Below are positions 26,082-33,373 of a stretch of DNA of 64,000 nucleotides, one piece after another. The stretch's first letter is position 1, and every line of letters starts with the position of its first letter. This DNA is from Lentzea terrae. Lineage in GTDB: Bacteria; Actinomycetota; Actinomycetes; Mycobacteriales; Pseudonocardiaceae. The DNA is taken from the NCBI RefSeq assembly GCF_003265345.1, contig NZ_QFWW01000008.1:94290-158289 (forward strand), in the 5' to 3' direction. Under the pieces are notes generated by a model. The model made no database searches, was not told the origin of the DNA, and worked only from the letters and a program-made list of their open reading frames with translations. A program made the translations under genes and the position numbers.

Positions 26082-27899
26082 TCACGAAGAGCCGGCTGCG
26101 AGAGCCAGTTCGCGGTTGGCCCGCACGTCCGGGTCGTCGTCGATCTCCAGTGCCCGGTCGAAGTACTCGACGGCCAGCGCGCGGTCGTCGCTCTCGTAGG
26201 CGAGCACCCCGAGGTTGACGAGCGCGCCGGTCAGCTGAGGGTCCAAACGCAGCGCGGTCTCGAAGGACTCCCTGGCGTCGTCGGCGTTTCCGGTGTCGGA
26301 CGCCAGGAGGCCGCGCAGGCAGTGCAGGTGCGGCTGGTCGGGATCCACGGCGAGGCCGGCCGAGACGTCGGCCGCGGCGCCCTCGGCGTCGCCGCGCTCG
26401 TACCGCAGGCTCGCGCGGTTGACGTAGGCGTCGACGAACTCGGGGTCGAGGTCGAGCACGCGGGTGAACTCGGCCTCGGCCAGGTCGAGTTCACCGAGCT
26501 CCTGGGCCAGGTCCGCCCTGTTGTAGTGCGGTTCCGGATAGGGCGGGGCCAGTCTGATCGCCGTCGCGTAGTCGGCCATCGCCTCGTTGTACCTGCCGAG
26601 CCGGCGGTACAGGCCCGCGCGTTCGAAGTAGTACTCGGAGTGGTTCGGGTCGACGGCGATCACCTCAGCCCAGGCCGCCTCGGCCTCCTCGGTGCGGCGC
26701 ATCCTGGTGAGCAGCTGGGCCCGGTTCGACATGAGCACCGAGCGGTGCAGCATCTCGGTGCCGGGCTCCAGCTCGGTGTTCATGCGGTCCAGGCCCGCCG
26801 TGACCAGGCGCAGCGACTCGTCGAGGTCGCCGAGGTGCATCTCGATCAGTGCCAGGCCGTTCTCCTGGAACGTGACGTTGTAGGCGCGCCTCGCCTTTCC
26901 CGGTGACAGCGAGGCGATGGCGATGGCCGTGTTGATGTGCGCCTTCGCCTGTTGGTGATCGCGTTGGCCCTGCTCGTAGAAACGGGTGTAGAGCATCGCG
27001 CGGCCGTAGGCGGCCTGCAGGTGCACGCTGGGATCCGCGCTCGCGGCACAGGCCTGTTCGTAGGCCTCCGCGGCCAGCTCCGGCTGGTCGGTCATGGTGT
27101 GCGCCAGGCTGATCTTCATGGTGACGATCCAGCAGCGCTCCACCTGCGTGGCCCAGTCGAGCAGGGCCAGGCAGCGGTTCCCCAGGTCGCGCACGGCGTC
27201 GTAGAAGCCCATCAGACCGCAGTGGGTGAGCGCGGCGAACAACTCGTCTGCGCCCGCGCCGCGCGGATCGGCTCCGCGTTCGCGGTGGTAGGGGATCGCA
27301 CCCAGGGTCAGGGAGAACTCGTTGCGGGCCAGCAGCTCGTCGGCACGGGCGTCGTGCAGCGCGGCACGGTCGGACGCGGACAGCTCCTCGTACGCGGCCC
27401 GTTCGGCGGGGTCTTCGCTGAGGCATTCGGACGCGACGTACCGCTCAGCGGGAGTCCGATTGTCGTGCGGCACTGAAAGGTCCGTGCCTGCCACGACAGT
27501 CAGCACAGCGGGGTCGACGCGGCGTTGCAGCGTGGAGAGCAGCAACTTGTCCGTCGCATCGGCGTCGTCGGCGTGGTCGACGACGAGCGTGGTCGGCTCA
27601 CCGGTCATCGGCAGGTACTCGATGAGGAAGTCGGCCACGCCCTGGGCGAGCCGCCAGGTGTAGTTCATGGGGTAGTACCGGGTGCGCTCGTCGAGCGACG
27701 CGGTGGAGGTCAGGTTCTCCCTGGTGCACGTCAGCACCGCGCGCAGCTCCGGCGCCATCGCGAGGATCTCGATGTCGTGGCGCGCGACGAGCTCCGGTGC
27801 GACGCGCAGGGCATCCGGCACCAATGAGCGCAGGAGCGCACCACCTGCGGTGTACGGTCCGCGCAACCGTGCGTGCGCGTCCACGAAGATCCGGTTCAT
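26082..27899 (-). CDS. TPR protein with degenerate STAND/P-loop region, RiPP-linked
   Basis: A 605-aa protein. Residues 1-150 look like a degraded STAND ATPase (RLRGPYTAGGALLRSLVPDAL in place of a Walker A, and a Walker B-like TTLVVDHADDADATDKLLLS). From about residue 290 there are tandem tetratricopeptide repeats (for example YYFERAGLYRRLGRYNEAMA and PHYNRADLAQELGELDLAEA). ATG 27899 overlaps the stop of the M50 gene (ATGA), so both are made together downstream of the Cys-rich precursor. A scaffold or regulatory role is inferred. The toxin gene converges on it with no gap. Confidence 0.75.
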   Translation of the reverse strand: MNRIFVDAHARLRGPYTAGGALLRSLVPDALRVAPELVARHDIEILAMAPELRAVLTCTRENLTSTASLDERTRYYPMNYTWRLAQGVADFLIEYLPMTGEPTTLVVDHADDADATDKLLLSTLQRRVDPAVLTVVAGTDLSVPHDNRTPAERYVASECLSEDPAERAAYEELSASDRAALHDARADELLARNEFSLTLGAIPYHRERGADPRGAGADELFAALTHCGLMGFYDAVRDLGNRCLALLDWATQVERCWIVTMKISLAHTMTDQPELAAEAYEQACAASADPSVHLQAAYGRAMLYTRFYEQGQRDHQQAKAHINTAIAIASLSPGKARRAYNVTFQENGLALIEMHLGDLDESLRLVTAGLDRMNTELEPGTEMLHRSVLMSNRAQLLTRMRRTEEAEAAWAEVIAVDPNHSEYYFERAGLYRRLGRYNEAMADYATAIRLAPPYPEPHYNRADLAQELGELDLAEAEFTRVLDLDPEFVDAYVNRASLRYERGDAEGAAADVSAGLAVDPDQPHLHCLRGLLASDTGNADDARESFETALRLDPQLTGALVNLGVLAYESDDRALAVEYFDRALEIDDDPDVRANRELALAAGSS

Positions 27900-29056
27900 G
27901 ACTCCTCCTGAGCTGATGTGGCGCGGTTCCGCCGTGCCCGCAGTGCCAGGTATCCGGCGAGTGCGAACTGGGCGACCGCGGTGGTGAGGACGATCGCGGC
28001 GTCGGCGACCCTGGCCGGCGGCACGTCGTCGGAGAGCAGCGTGTGCCCGGCGTTGCCGAGGAACTGCCAGGTCATGGGCAGCAGCACGGTGACGAGCAAC
28101 GCGATCATGAACGCGTAGCCCGCGACGTGCAGCGGGAGGTACCACCGAGCCACCGCGCGGTCGCGGGGGTGCCAGTGGGCCTCGCTGGTCAGCGGGCGGC
28201 CCAGGACGGCGTTGACCCGGTTGCGGAGCATCTCCCGCGTCGTGGTCTGCAGGTCGACGCAGCCCAGCACCGTCGTGACGAGGTAGTACACGTCGGTGCG
28301 CAGGAAGAAGTAGAACTGCCAGGTGATGCGCAGGAACGTGGTGAACGCGAACGCCAGGCACACCTTGGCGAGCAGCGAGTCCCACGTGAGGTACGCCAGC
28401 ACCGTCAGCGCGGACATCACCAGCAGGTCCATGAGCATGCCCGCCAGCATCGGCAGGTAGCGCGACCGCCGGGGCACCGACACGAGGCCGTCCAGCGACG
28501 TCTCGAACACGACGAAGTACATGCGCCAGCCGAGCCCGACCTTCGACCGCAGGCCCAGCCGCCGTCCGGCCATGACGTGGAACCACTCGTGCAGCAGGGT
28601 CAGCGGAACCTGGCCGAGCAGCAGCGTCACCTCGATGACGACCAGGTAGTCGGTGAAGAAGATGTTGCCGCGATGTGGAATCAGGCCCGGTCGTGCTACG
28701 CAAACGGCGATTGCGACGACAACAAGGCATGCGTACACCACCCACGCGGCGGGGGAGAACAGCCACCGGCCCAGCCGCTGCCAGCGCACCGGACGCGGGT
28801 CCGGCTCGTCGTGCTCCCGCAGCAGCCGGAGCTCTCGCAGCGTGTCGATCAGGTCGGTCATGTCGACCGCCGTGCCGTACGTGTCCTGGTACCAGGCCGC
28901 TGCGGCCGCCGGCTCCATCCCGTTCGCCAGCTTGCGCACAAGCGCCGCTCCGTCCGGCGGGAAGACGCCGTACGAGTCGATGTCGCGCCTGCCGACTACC
29001 ACCTCGTCCCCGTCGTCTACATAGGACAGATCGTGGAAGGCGAGCTGCACTGCCAT
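27896..29056 (-). CDS. M50-type membrane metalloprotease with PqqD-like N-terminal domain
   Basis: A 386-aa membrane protein. The first 90 residues have the pattern of a PqqD-type RiPP recognition element (GAALVRKLANGMEPAAAAAW, then DLIDTLRELRLLRE). After a helix near residue 115 comes the zinc motif HEWFH in TLLHEWFHVMAGRRLG (near residue 155), followed by five or six hydrophobic segments. Similar RRE-plus-M50 proteins occur as peptide proteases or exporters in RiPP loci. The 32-aa Cys-rich precursor lies 228 bp upstream on the same strand. It may mature or export that peptide. ATG 29056 is chosen where homology begins. Confidence 0.78.
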   Translation of the reverse strand: MAVQLAFHDLSYVDDGDEVVVGRRDIDSYGVFPPDGAALVRKLANGMEPAAAAAWYQDTYGTAVDMTDLIDTLRELRLLREHDEPDPRPVRWQRLGRWLFSPAAWVVYACLVVVAIAVCVARPGLIPHRGNIFFTDYLVVIEVTLLLGQVPLTLLHEWFHVMAGRRLGLRSKVGLGWRMYFVVFETSLDGLVSVPRRSRYLPMLAGMLMDLLVMSALTVLAYLTWDSLLAKVCLAFAFTTFLRITWQFYFFLRTDVYYLVTTVLGCVDLQTTTREMLRNRVNAVLGRPLTSEAHWHPRDRAVARWYLPLHVAGYAFMIALLVTVLLPMTWQFLGNAGHTLLSDDVPPARVADAAIVLTTAVAQFALAGYLALRARRNRATSAQEES

Positions 29057-29077
29057 GGACCACCCCGGGACTCGTCT

Positions 29078-29108
29078 CCCGCGGGTGCGGTGGTGCCGCA
29101 CCCGCGGG
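29078..29108 (-). terminator. hairpin between precursor peptide and M50 gene
   Basis: A perfect 13-bp inverted repeat (CCCGCGGGTGCGG and complement) with a 5-nt loop. Lying between the precursor gene and its processing genes, it may be a partial terminator or RNA-stabilising hairpin giving excess precursor transcript. A second, looser repeat (11-bp arms at 29182-29192 and 29216-29226) lies in the same 228-bp gap; no further gene is seen there. Confidence 0.65.
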
Positions 29109-29284
29109 TCTGCGACTGGCTAGTGCCGTGACCGCCTGCCTTTGCCCCGTATTTCGGCGTTCAGACGGGTGGATCGTGGTGCCGGCCCCGCGTCCTCATC
29201 CTGGTTGGCTGTGGGCGCGGGGCCGGTGCCGCGAGGCGCCCTGCTGGGCGCTGAAAGACGCGGCGAAGGTAGGCGGTTACGGCA

Positions 29285-29383
29285 CTAGTTCGGCTGGACC
29301 GTGCAGCAGCAGCTGCAGTAGCAGTACACGGCAGGCGCGGTCAGCCGGACCGTGCCGGGCTTGCGCACAACGATCTTCTTCAT
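29285..29383 (-). CDS. Cys-rich RiPP precursor peptide candidate (32 aa)
   Basis: A 32-aa ORF starting at ATG 29383 with a GGGAGAGG purine stretch upstream. A basic leader-like half (MKKIVVRKPGTVRLT) is followed by an Ala-Pro-Ala-Val junction and a core-like tail YCYCSCCCTVQPN with five cysteines in eight residues. An ORF this small would be missed by many gene finders. Support for translation is the RBS, the leader/core layout and the downstream RRE-M50 and TPR genes. No lanthionine synthetase, cyclodehydratase or radical SAM gene lies on this strand. The family is not one I can name. Confidence 0.7.
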   Translation of the reverse strand: MKKIVVRKPGTVRLTAPAVYCYCSCCCTVQPN

Positions 29384-29473
29384 GGGACCTCTCCCTATCC
29401 ACGGCAGGGGAAGGTCAGGTCCTCCCCCCGGAGGCGCGGCGGCGCCACGACCAGACCGTGAGCCGCGGACCAT

Positions 29474-29500
29474 CCGGAAAGCTTCGGAAAACCTTGAAGT
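29474..29500. promoter_or_regulatory. heptad direct repeats in divergent RiPP/SARP promoter
   Basis: Three related heptads with a 10-bp period (CCGGAAA at 29474, TCGGAAA at 29484, TTGAAGT at 29494), 32-58 bp before the SARP start. SARPs bind heptameric direct repeats at about one helical turn, so this is a possible binding site. The third copy is poor. Confidence 0.35.
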
Positions 29501-29531
29501 GCCTGCTCAGCAGCTCCGCGATGAGGGCATC

Positions 29532-32318
29532 ATGACGGCGGAGATCCGGCTGCTCGGCGACGTCGAGGTGCACGTCGGCGAGCAGCTGGTGGACGTGGGC
29601 CACTCCCGGCAGCGGTGCGTGCTGGTGGCGTTGCTGGCCGAGCCGGCGCGGGTGGTGTCGGTGGAGCGGCTGATCGACCGCGTCTGGGGAGACCGGTTGC
29701 CACGCCGGCCGCGCAACGCGCTGTACGGCTATGTGAGCAGGCTGCGCGCGGTTCTCGGCGACGAGGCCCGCATCACCCAGCAGTCGCGCGGTTACCTGCT
29801 CGAGGTCGACCCGATGGCCGTGGACCTGCACCGGTTCCGCGCCCTGGTACGACGAGCGCGGGCGAACGAGGACGACCACGCGCGCGCCGCGCTCTTCGAC
29901 GAGGCTTGCGGACTGTGGCGCGGCAACCCGTTCGGCAGCCTGAACACGCCGTGGCTCAACGGGATGCGGGCAACGGTCGAGGCCGAGTGGTTCGCGGCCG
30001 AGCTCGACCGCACCGACGTGCAGCTGCGCCTCGGCGGGCACACCGAGTTGCTGCCCAGGCTGCAACGCTGGTCGGAGGCACATCCGCTGGACGAACGGCT
30101 GGCGGCGCAGCTGATGCTCGCCCTGTACCACTGCGGGCGGCAGGCCGAGGCGCTCGACCACTACCAGCGGATTCGCGCGCGACTGGCCGAGGAGCTGGGC
30201 GCCGATCCGAGTCCGGCGTTGCAGCGGCTGCACCTGCGGGCGCTGAGCGCCGACCTCACCGTCGCGGTGGCACCCTCCCGGCAGCCCGTTCCGCAGCAGC
30301 TGCCCGTTCCGCCGGGCGCATTCGTCGGTCGTGCGGCCGAGCTCGACGAGCTCGGCCATGCGCACGGTGACCCGGCGACCTTGATGATCTCGGTGATCGG
30401 CGGCGTCGGCGGTGTCGGCAAGACCTGGCTGGCGCTGCGGTGGGCGCACGACAACGCCGAACGGTTCCCGGACGGGCAGCTGTACGTGAACCTGCGCGGG
30501 TTCGAGCCGACGGGGCAACCGGTGCCGTGGCCGGCGGTCGTGCGGGGCTTCCTGCACGCGCTCGGCGTGGACCCCGCGACCGTCCCCGCCGATCCCGACG
30601 CGCAGGCCGCGCTCTACCGGAGCACGGTGGCGGGCAGGCGAATGCTGGTCGTGCTGGACAACGCCCGTGACACCGAGCAGGTGACCCCACTGCTGCCGGG
30701 GTCGCCGTCGGTGACGGTGCTGGTCACCGGCCGCCGGCAGCTGTCCGGTCTGCGCGCGGCCTTCGGCGCCCGGCTGATGACGCTCGACCTGCTGGCCGAC
30801 GACGAGGCCCGGCAACTGCTCACCGCGCAACTGCCCACCGGTCAGCAGCCGGAGGCCGTCACCGAGCTGCTGAAGCACTGCGACGGCCTGCCCCTGGCCC
30901 TGAGCATCGTCGCGGCGCGCGCCGCGGCCCGGCCGCACTTCCCGTTGTCGGTGCTGGCAGAGGAGCTCAGGGACGCCGGGCTGGACGCGCTGGACGCCGG
31001 TGAGCTGTCGGCGAACCTGCGGGCGGTGTTCTCGTCGTCCTACGAGGCCCTGGACGAGCGCGCGGCGACGATGTTCGGGCTGCTCGGTCTCGCACCCGGC
31101 CCGGACGTCGAACTGGCGGCCGCGGCCGGTCTCGTCGCGAGGCCGGCACCCGCCACGGCGGTGCTCCTGCGTGCGCTGACCGACGCTCATCTCGTGCTCG
31201 AACACCGGCCCGGCCGCTATCGCATGCACGACTTGGTGCGCCTGTACGCGATCGACCGCGCGCTGCGGGACCAGCCGAGCGCGGACCGCGACGCGGCGCT
31301 GCGGCGGTTGGTCGACTTCCACCTGCACACGGCGTGTCGCGCGGCCGATCTGCTGTACCCGCACCGGCCACCGATCGACCTGGACCCGCCCGCACCCGGC
31401 AGCGTGCCGCTGGAGCTGCCGGACCGCGCGGCCGCGCTGGCGTGGTTCGAGGCCAACAACGCCGGCCTGCGTGCCGTTCAGCGTCTCGCGCTGGAGCACT
31501 CGTGGGACGCGGTCGTCTGGCAGGTGGCGTGGGCGTTGACGATCTTCCACCTGCGCCGCGGGCACCTGGAGGACCACTTCGCCTGCTGGCAGGCCGGTCT
31601 CGTGGCCGCCGACCGGCTCGGCGTCCCGATGCTGCAGGCGCACGCGCATCGGCAGCTGGGCCAGGCGTACGGCCAGGCGAGTGACCACACCGCGGCCGAG
31701 GACCACCTGAACCAGGCGCTGGCGCTGAGCTCGCGGTGCGGTGACCTCTTCGGGGAGGCCCGCGCGCACCAGCTGCTCGCGTGGATCCGGGACGTGCAGG
31801 ACGACCACCTCGGGGCGTGGCTGCACGCCGCGAGGCTCGTGCGGCTTTCCCGGTTGTTCGACAACTCGGTGTGGACCGCGAACGCACTGGAGACGGCCGG
31901 GTGGTGTCTGGCTCGTCTGGGTCACCACGAGCTCGGACGGGTCCGCTGCGCCATGGCGTTGGCCGTGCACCGGGAGCACGGCCACCGTGAAGGCGAAGCG
32001 GAGGCGTTGAACAGCCTGGGATACATCGCGCACTGCACCGGGCGGCACCAGGAGGCGCTGCACCACTACCACCAGGCGCTGATCCTGCGGCGCGAGTGCG
32101 GCGACGTCTACGCCGAGGCCTGCACGCTCGAGCACCTCGGTGAGACGTACCGCGTCGTCGGGCAGGACGAGGCGGCACGGGAGGTGTGGGGGCAGGCGCT
32201 CGCGCTGTACCGCGCCCAGCACCGCGCCGGGCAGGCGGCACGAGCGGAGCGTTTGCTGGCCCTGCCTGCGGATGCAACAGATCCCGAAGAGTTTCCGAAT
32301 CGCCGCCCGCGATCCTGA
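29532..32318 (+). CDS. AfsR/SARP-family regulator (BTAD + NB-ARC + TPR)
   Basis: A 928-aa pathway-type activator. Domains in order: winged-helix DNA-binding (RLIDRVWGDRLPRRPRNALY), bacterial transcriptional activation domain ending AEELGADPSPALQRLHL (residue 235), NB-ARC ATPase with P-loop GGVGGVGKTWLAL near residue 291 and LVVLDNARD as Walker B, then C-terminal TPRs. The frame is open to 29352, but ATG 29532 with AGGG upstream starts the fold. It diverges from the Cys-rich precursor and reads into a second SARP 4 nt after its stop, then the lanthipeptide genes, so it may control both peptide systems. Confidence 0.88.
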   Translation: MTAEIRLLGDVEVHVGEQLVDVGHSRQRCVLVALLAEPARVVSVERLIDRVWGDRLPRRPRNALYGYVSRLRAVLGDEARITQQSRGYLLEVDPMAVDLHRFRALVRRARANEDDHARAALFDEACGLWRGNPFGSLNTPWLNGMRATVEAEWFAAELDRTDVQLRLGGHTELLPRLQRWSEAHPLDERLAAQLMLALYHCGRQAEALDHYQRIRARLAEELGADPSPALQRLHLRALSADLTVAVAPSRQPVPQQLPVPPGAFVGRAAELDELGHAHGDPATLMISVIGGVGGVGKTWLALRWAHDNAERFPDGQLYVNLRGFEPTGQPVPWPAVVRGFLHALGVDPATVPADPDAQAALYRSTVAGRRMLVVLDNARDTEQVTPLLPGSPSVTVLVTGRRQLSGLRAAFGARLMTLDLLADDEARQLLTAQLPTGQQPEAVTELLKHCDGLPLALSIVAARAAARPHFPLSVLAEELRDAGLDALDAGELSANLRAVFSSSYEALDERAATMFGLLGLAPGPDVELAAAAGLVARPAPATAVLLRALTDAHLVLEHRPGRYRMHDLVRLYAIDRALRDQPSADRDAALRRLVDFHLHTACRAADLLYPHRPPIDLDPPAPGSVPLELPDRAAALAWFEANNAGLRAVQRLALEHSWDAVVWQVAWALTIFHLRRGHLEDHFACWQAGLVAADRLGVPMLQAHAHRQLGQAYGQASDHTAAEDHLNQALALSSRCGDLFGEARAHQLLAWIRDVQDDHLGAWLHAARLVRLSRLFDNSVWTANALETAGWCLARLGHHELGRVRCAMALAVHREHGHREGEAEALNSLGYIAHCTGRHQEALHHYHQALILRRECGDVYAEACTLEHLGETYRVVGQDEAAREVWGQALALYRAQHRAGQAARAERLLALPADATDPEEFPNRRPRS

Positions 32319-32322
32319 CCGG

Positions 32323-33114
32323 ATGGATCGCGGGAGGCGGGGCTGGTGCCTGCGGCTGGTCGGGGAGACGGTCATGTGCCGGGCGGGCGAGACGCGGGTC
32401 GCGGCCCAGATCGGCAGCCGCAAGGCGCGCACGTTGCTGGCGGTGCTGGGACTGCGGTGCGGTCAGTGGGTGACGGTGAACGTCCTCGCCGACGCGCTGT
32501 GGGGTGATCGTCCGCCACGCCGCCCCGTCGCGGGCGTGGCCACCCTGGTGAGTCGCCTGCGGGCCGGGTTCGGGCAGGAGGTGGTCGTGGGCGCCGGTTC
32601 CGGCTACCGGCTGGGTGACGCGGTGCGGGTCGACGTCCACGACGCGGAGTCGTTGCTCACCGAGGCGGAGCTGGCGCTGCGTGCGGGCGAGCCGGCGGAC
32701 GGACGCGTTGCCGCGGATCGGGCGCTGGGGCTGGTCGGCGGGGCGCAGGTGCTGACGGACCACCCGGCGGGGGAGTGGGCCGAGCAGGCGCGGCGCTGGC
32801 ACGCCGAACTGGTGCGCCGCGCGTGGCACGTGGCGGCGGAAAGCGCGCTGCGCACCGGTGATCCCGAACGGGCGCGGGCCGTGGCGGAGATCGCGATCGC
32901 GGCGGACCCGCTGGACGAGGCGGCCTACCGCGTGCTGATGGAGGCGCACGCGGCGGTGGGCGAGCCGGCCCGCGCGGTGCTCGCCTACCAGCGGTTGCGC
33001 GCCGAACTGACCGACGAGCTGGGCATCGATCCGGCTCCGCAGACCCGCGACCTGCACCTCTCGATCCTCCGGACCGGTTCTGCAACCGAACTGCAACGGC
33101 CGTACGGATGCTGA
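32323..33114 (+). CDS. small SARP-family activator (DNA-binding + BTAD)
   Basis: A 263-aa regulator with only the two minimal SARP domains: an OmpR-like winged helix (LADALWGDRPPRRPVAGVAT) and the BTAD helices (AYRVLMEAHAAVGEPARAVL, ending TDELGIDPAPQTRDLHLSIL). It starts 4 nt after the larger SARP and lies 42 bp before the lanthipeptide precursor, so it is the probable cluster-specific activator. Two SARPs in series suggest a two-step switch; that is inference. Confidence 0.85.
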   Translation: MDRGRRGWCLRLVGETVMCRAGETRVAAQIGSRKARTLLAVLGLRCGQWVTVNVLADALWGDRPPRRPVAGVATLVSRLRAGFGQEVVVGAGSGYRLGDAVRVDVHDAESLLTEAELALRAGEPADGRVAADRALGLVGGAQVLTDHPAGEWAEQARRWHAELVRRAWHVAAESALRTGDPERARAVAEIAIAADPLDEAAYRVLMEAHAAVGEPARAVLAYQRLRAELTDELGIDPAPQTRDLHLSILRTGSATELQRPYGC

Positions 33115-33156
33115 CCGCATTCGGCGTCAACCGAACTATTCGTGAAGGAGTGCAGG

Positions 33157-33342
33157 ATGCCCACGCTCATGAAGGAACGTGCTCAGGACATCGTCGCCGG
33201 CTGGCGCACGGGTGACGTGGACGGCCCGGCCGGACCGCTGTTCCCCAGCGGCGAGTACGCCGAGCACGAGCTCACCATGACCGGCCACTCCGGCAAGTGC
33301 GGCACGGTCTGCACCTATTCGCAGGGACGGCAGTGCTGCTGA
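33157..33342 (+). CDS. lanA: class II lanthipeptide precursor
   Basis: A 61-aa precursor with AAGGAG 6 nt before ATG. The leader is acidic (DVDGPAGPLFPSGEYAEHEL). The core region contains four Cys and several Ser/Thr available for dehydration (GHSGKCGTVCTYSQGRQCC at the C-terminus). It directly precedes a LanM synthetase. The CTYSQGRQC stretch recalls the mersacidin-type CTxTxEC ring, but the glutamate needed for lipid II binding is absent. The exact cleavage site is unclear; there is no double-glycine. Confidence 0.85.
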   Translation: MPTLMKERAQDIVAGWRTGDVDGPAGPLFPSGEYAEHELTMTGHSGKCGTVCTYSQGRQCC

Positions 33343-33373
33343 GTCGGTAGCCCACAAAGGAGCTTCAGCGGCC

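Noticed and set aside
29415..32432. A 1005-codon minus-strand open frame
   Set aside because: Antisense to the SARP regulator; composition is that of a shadow.
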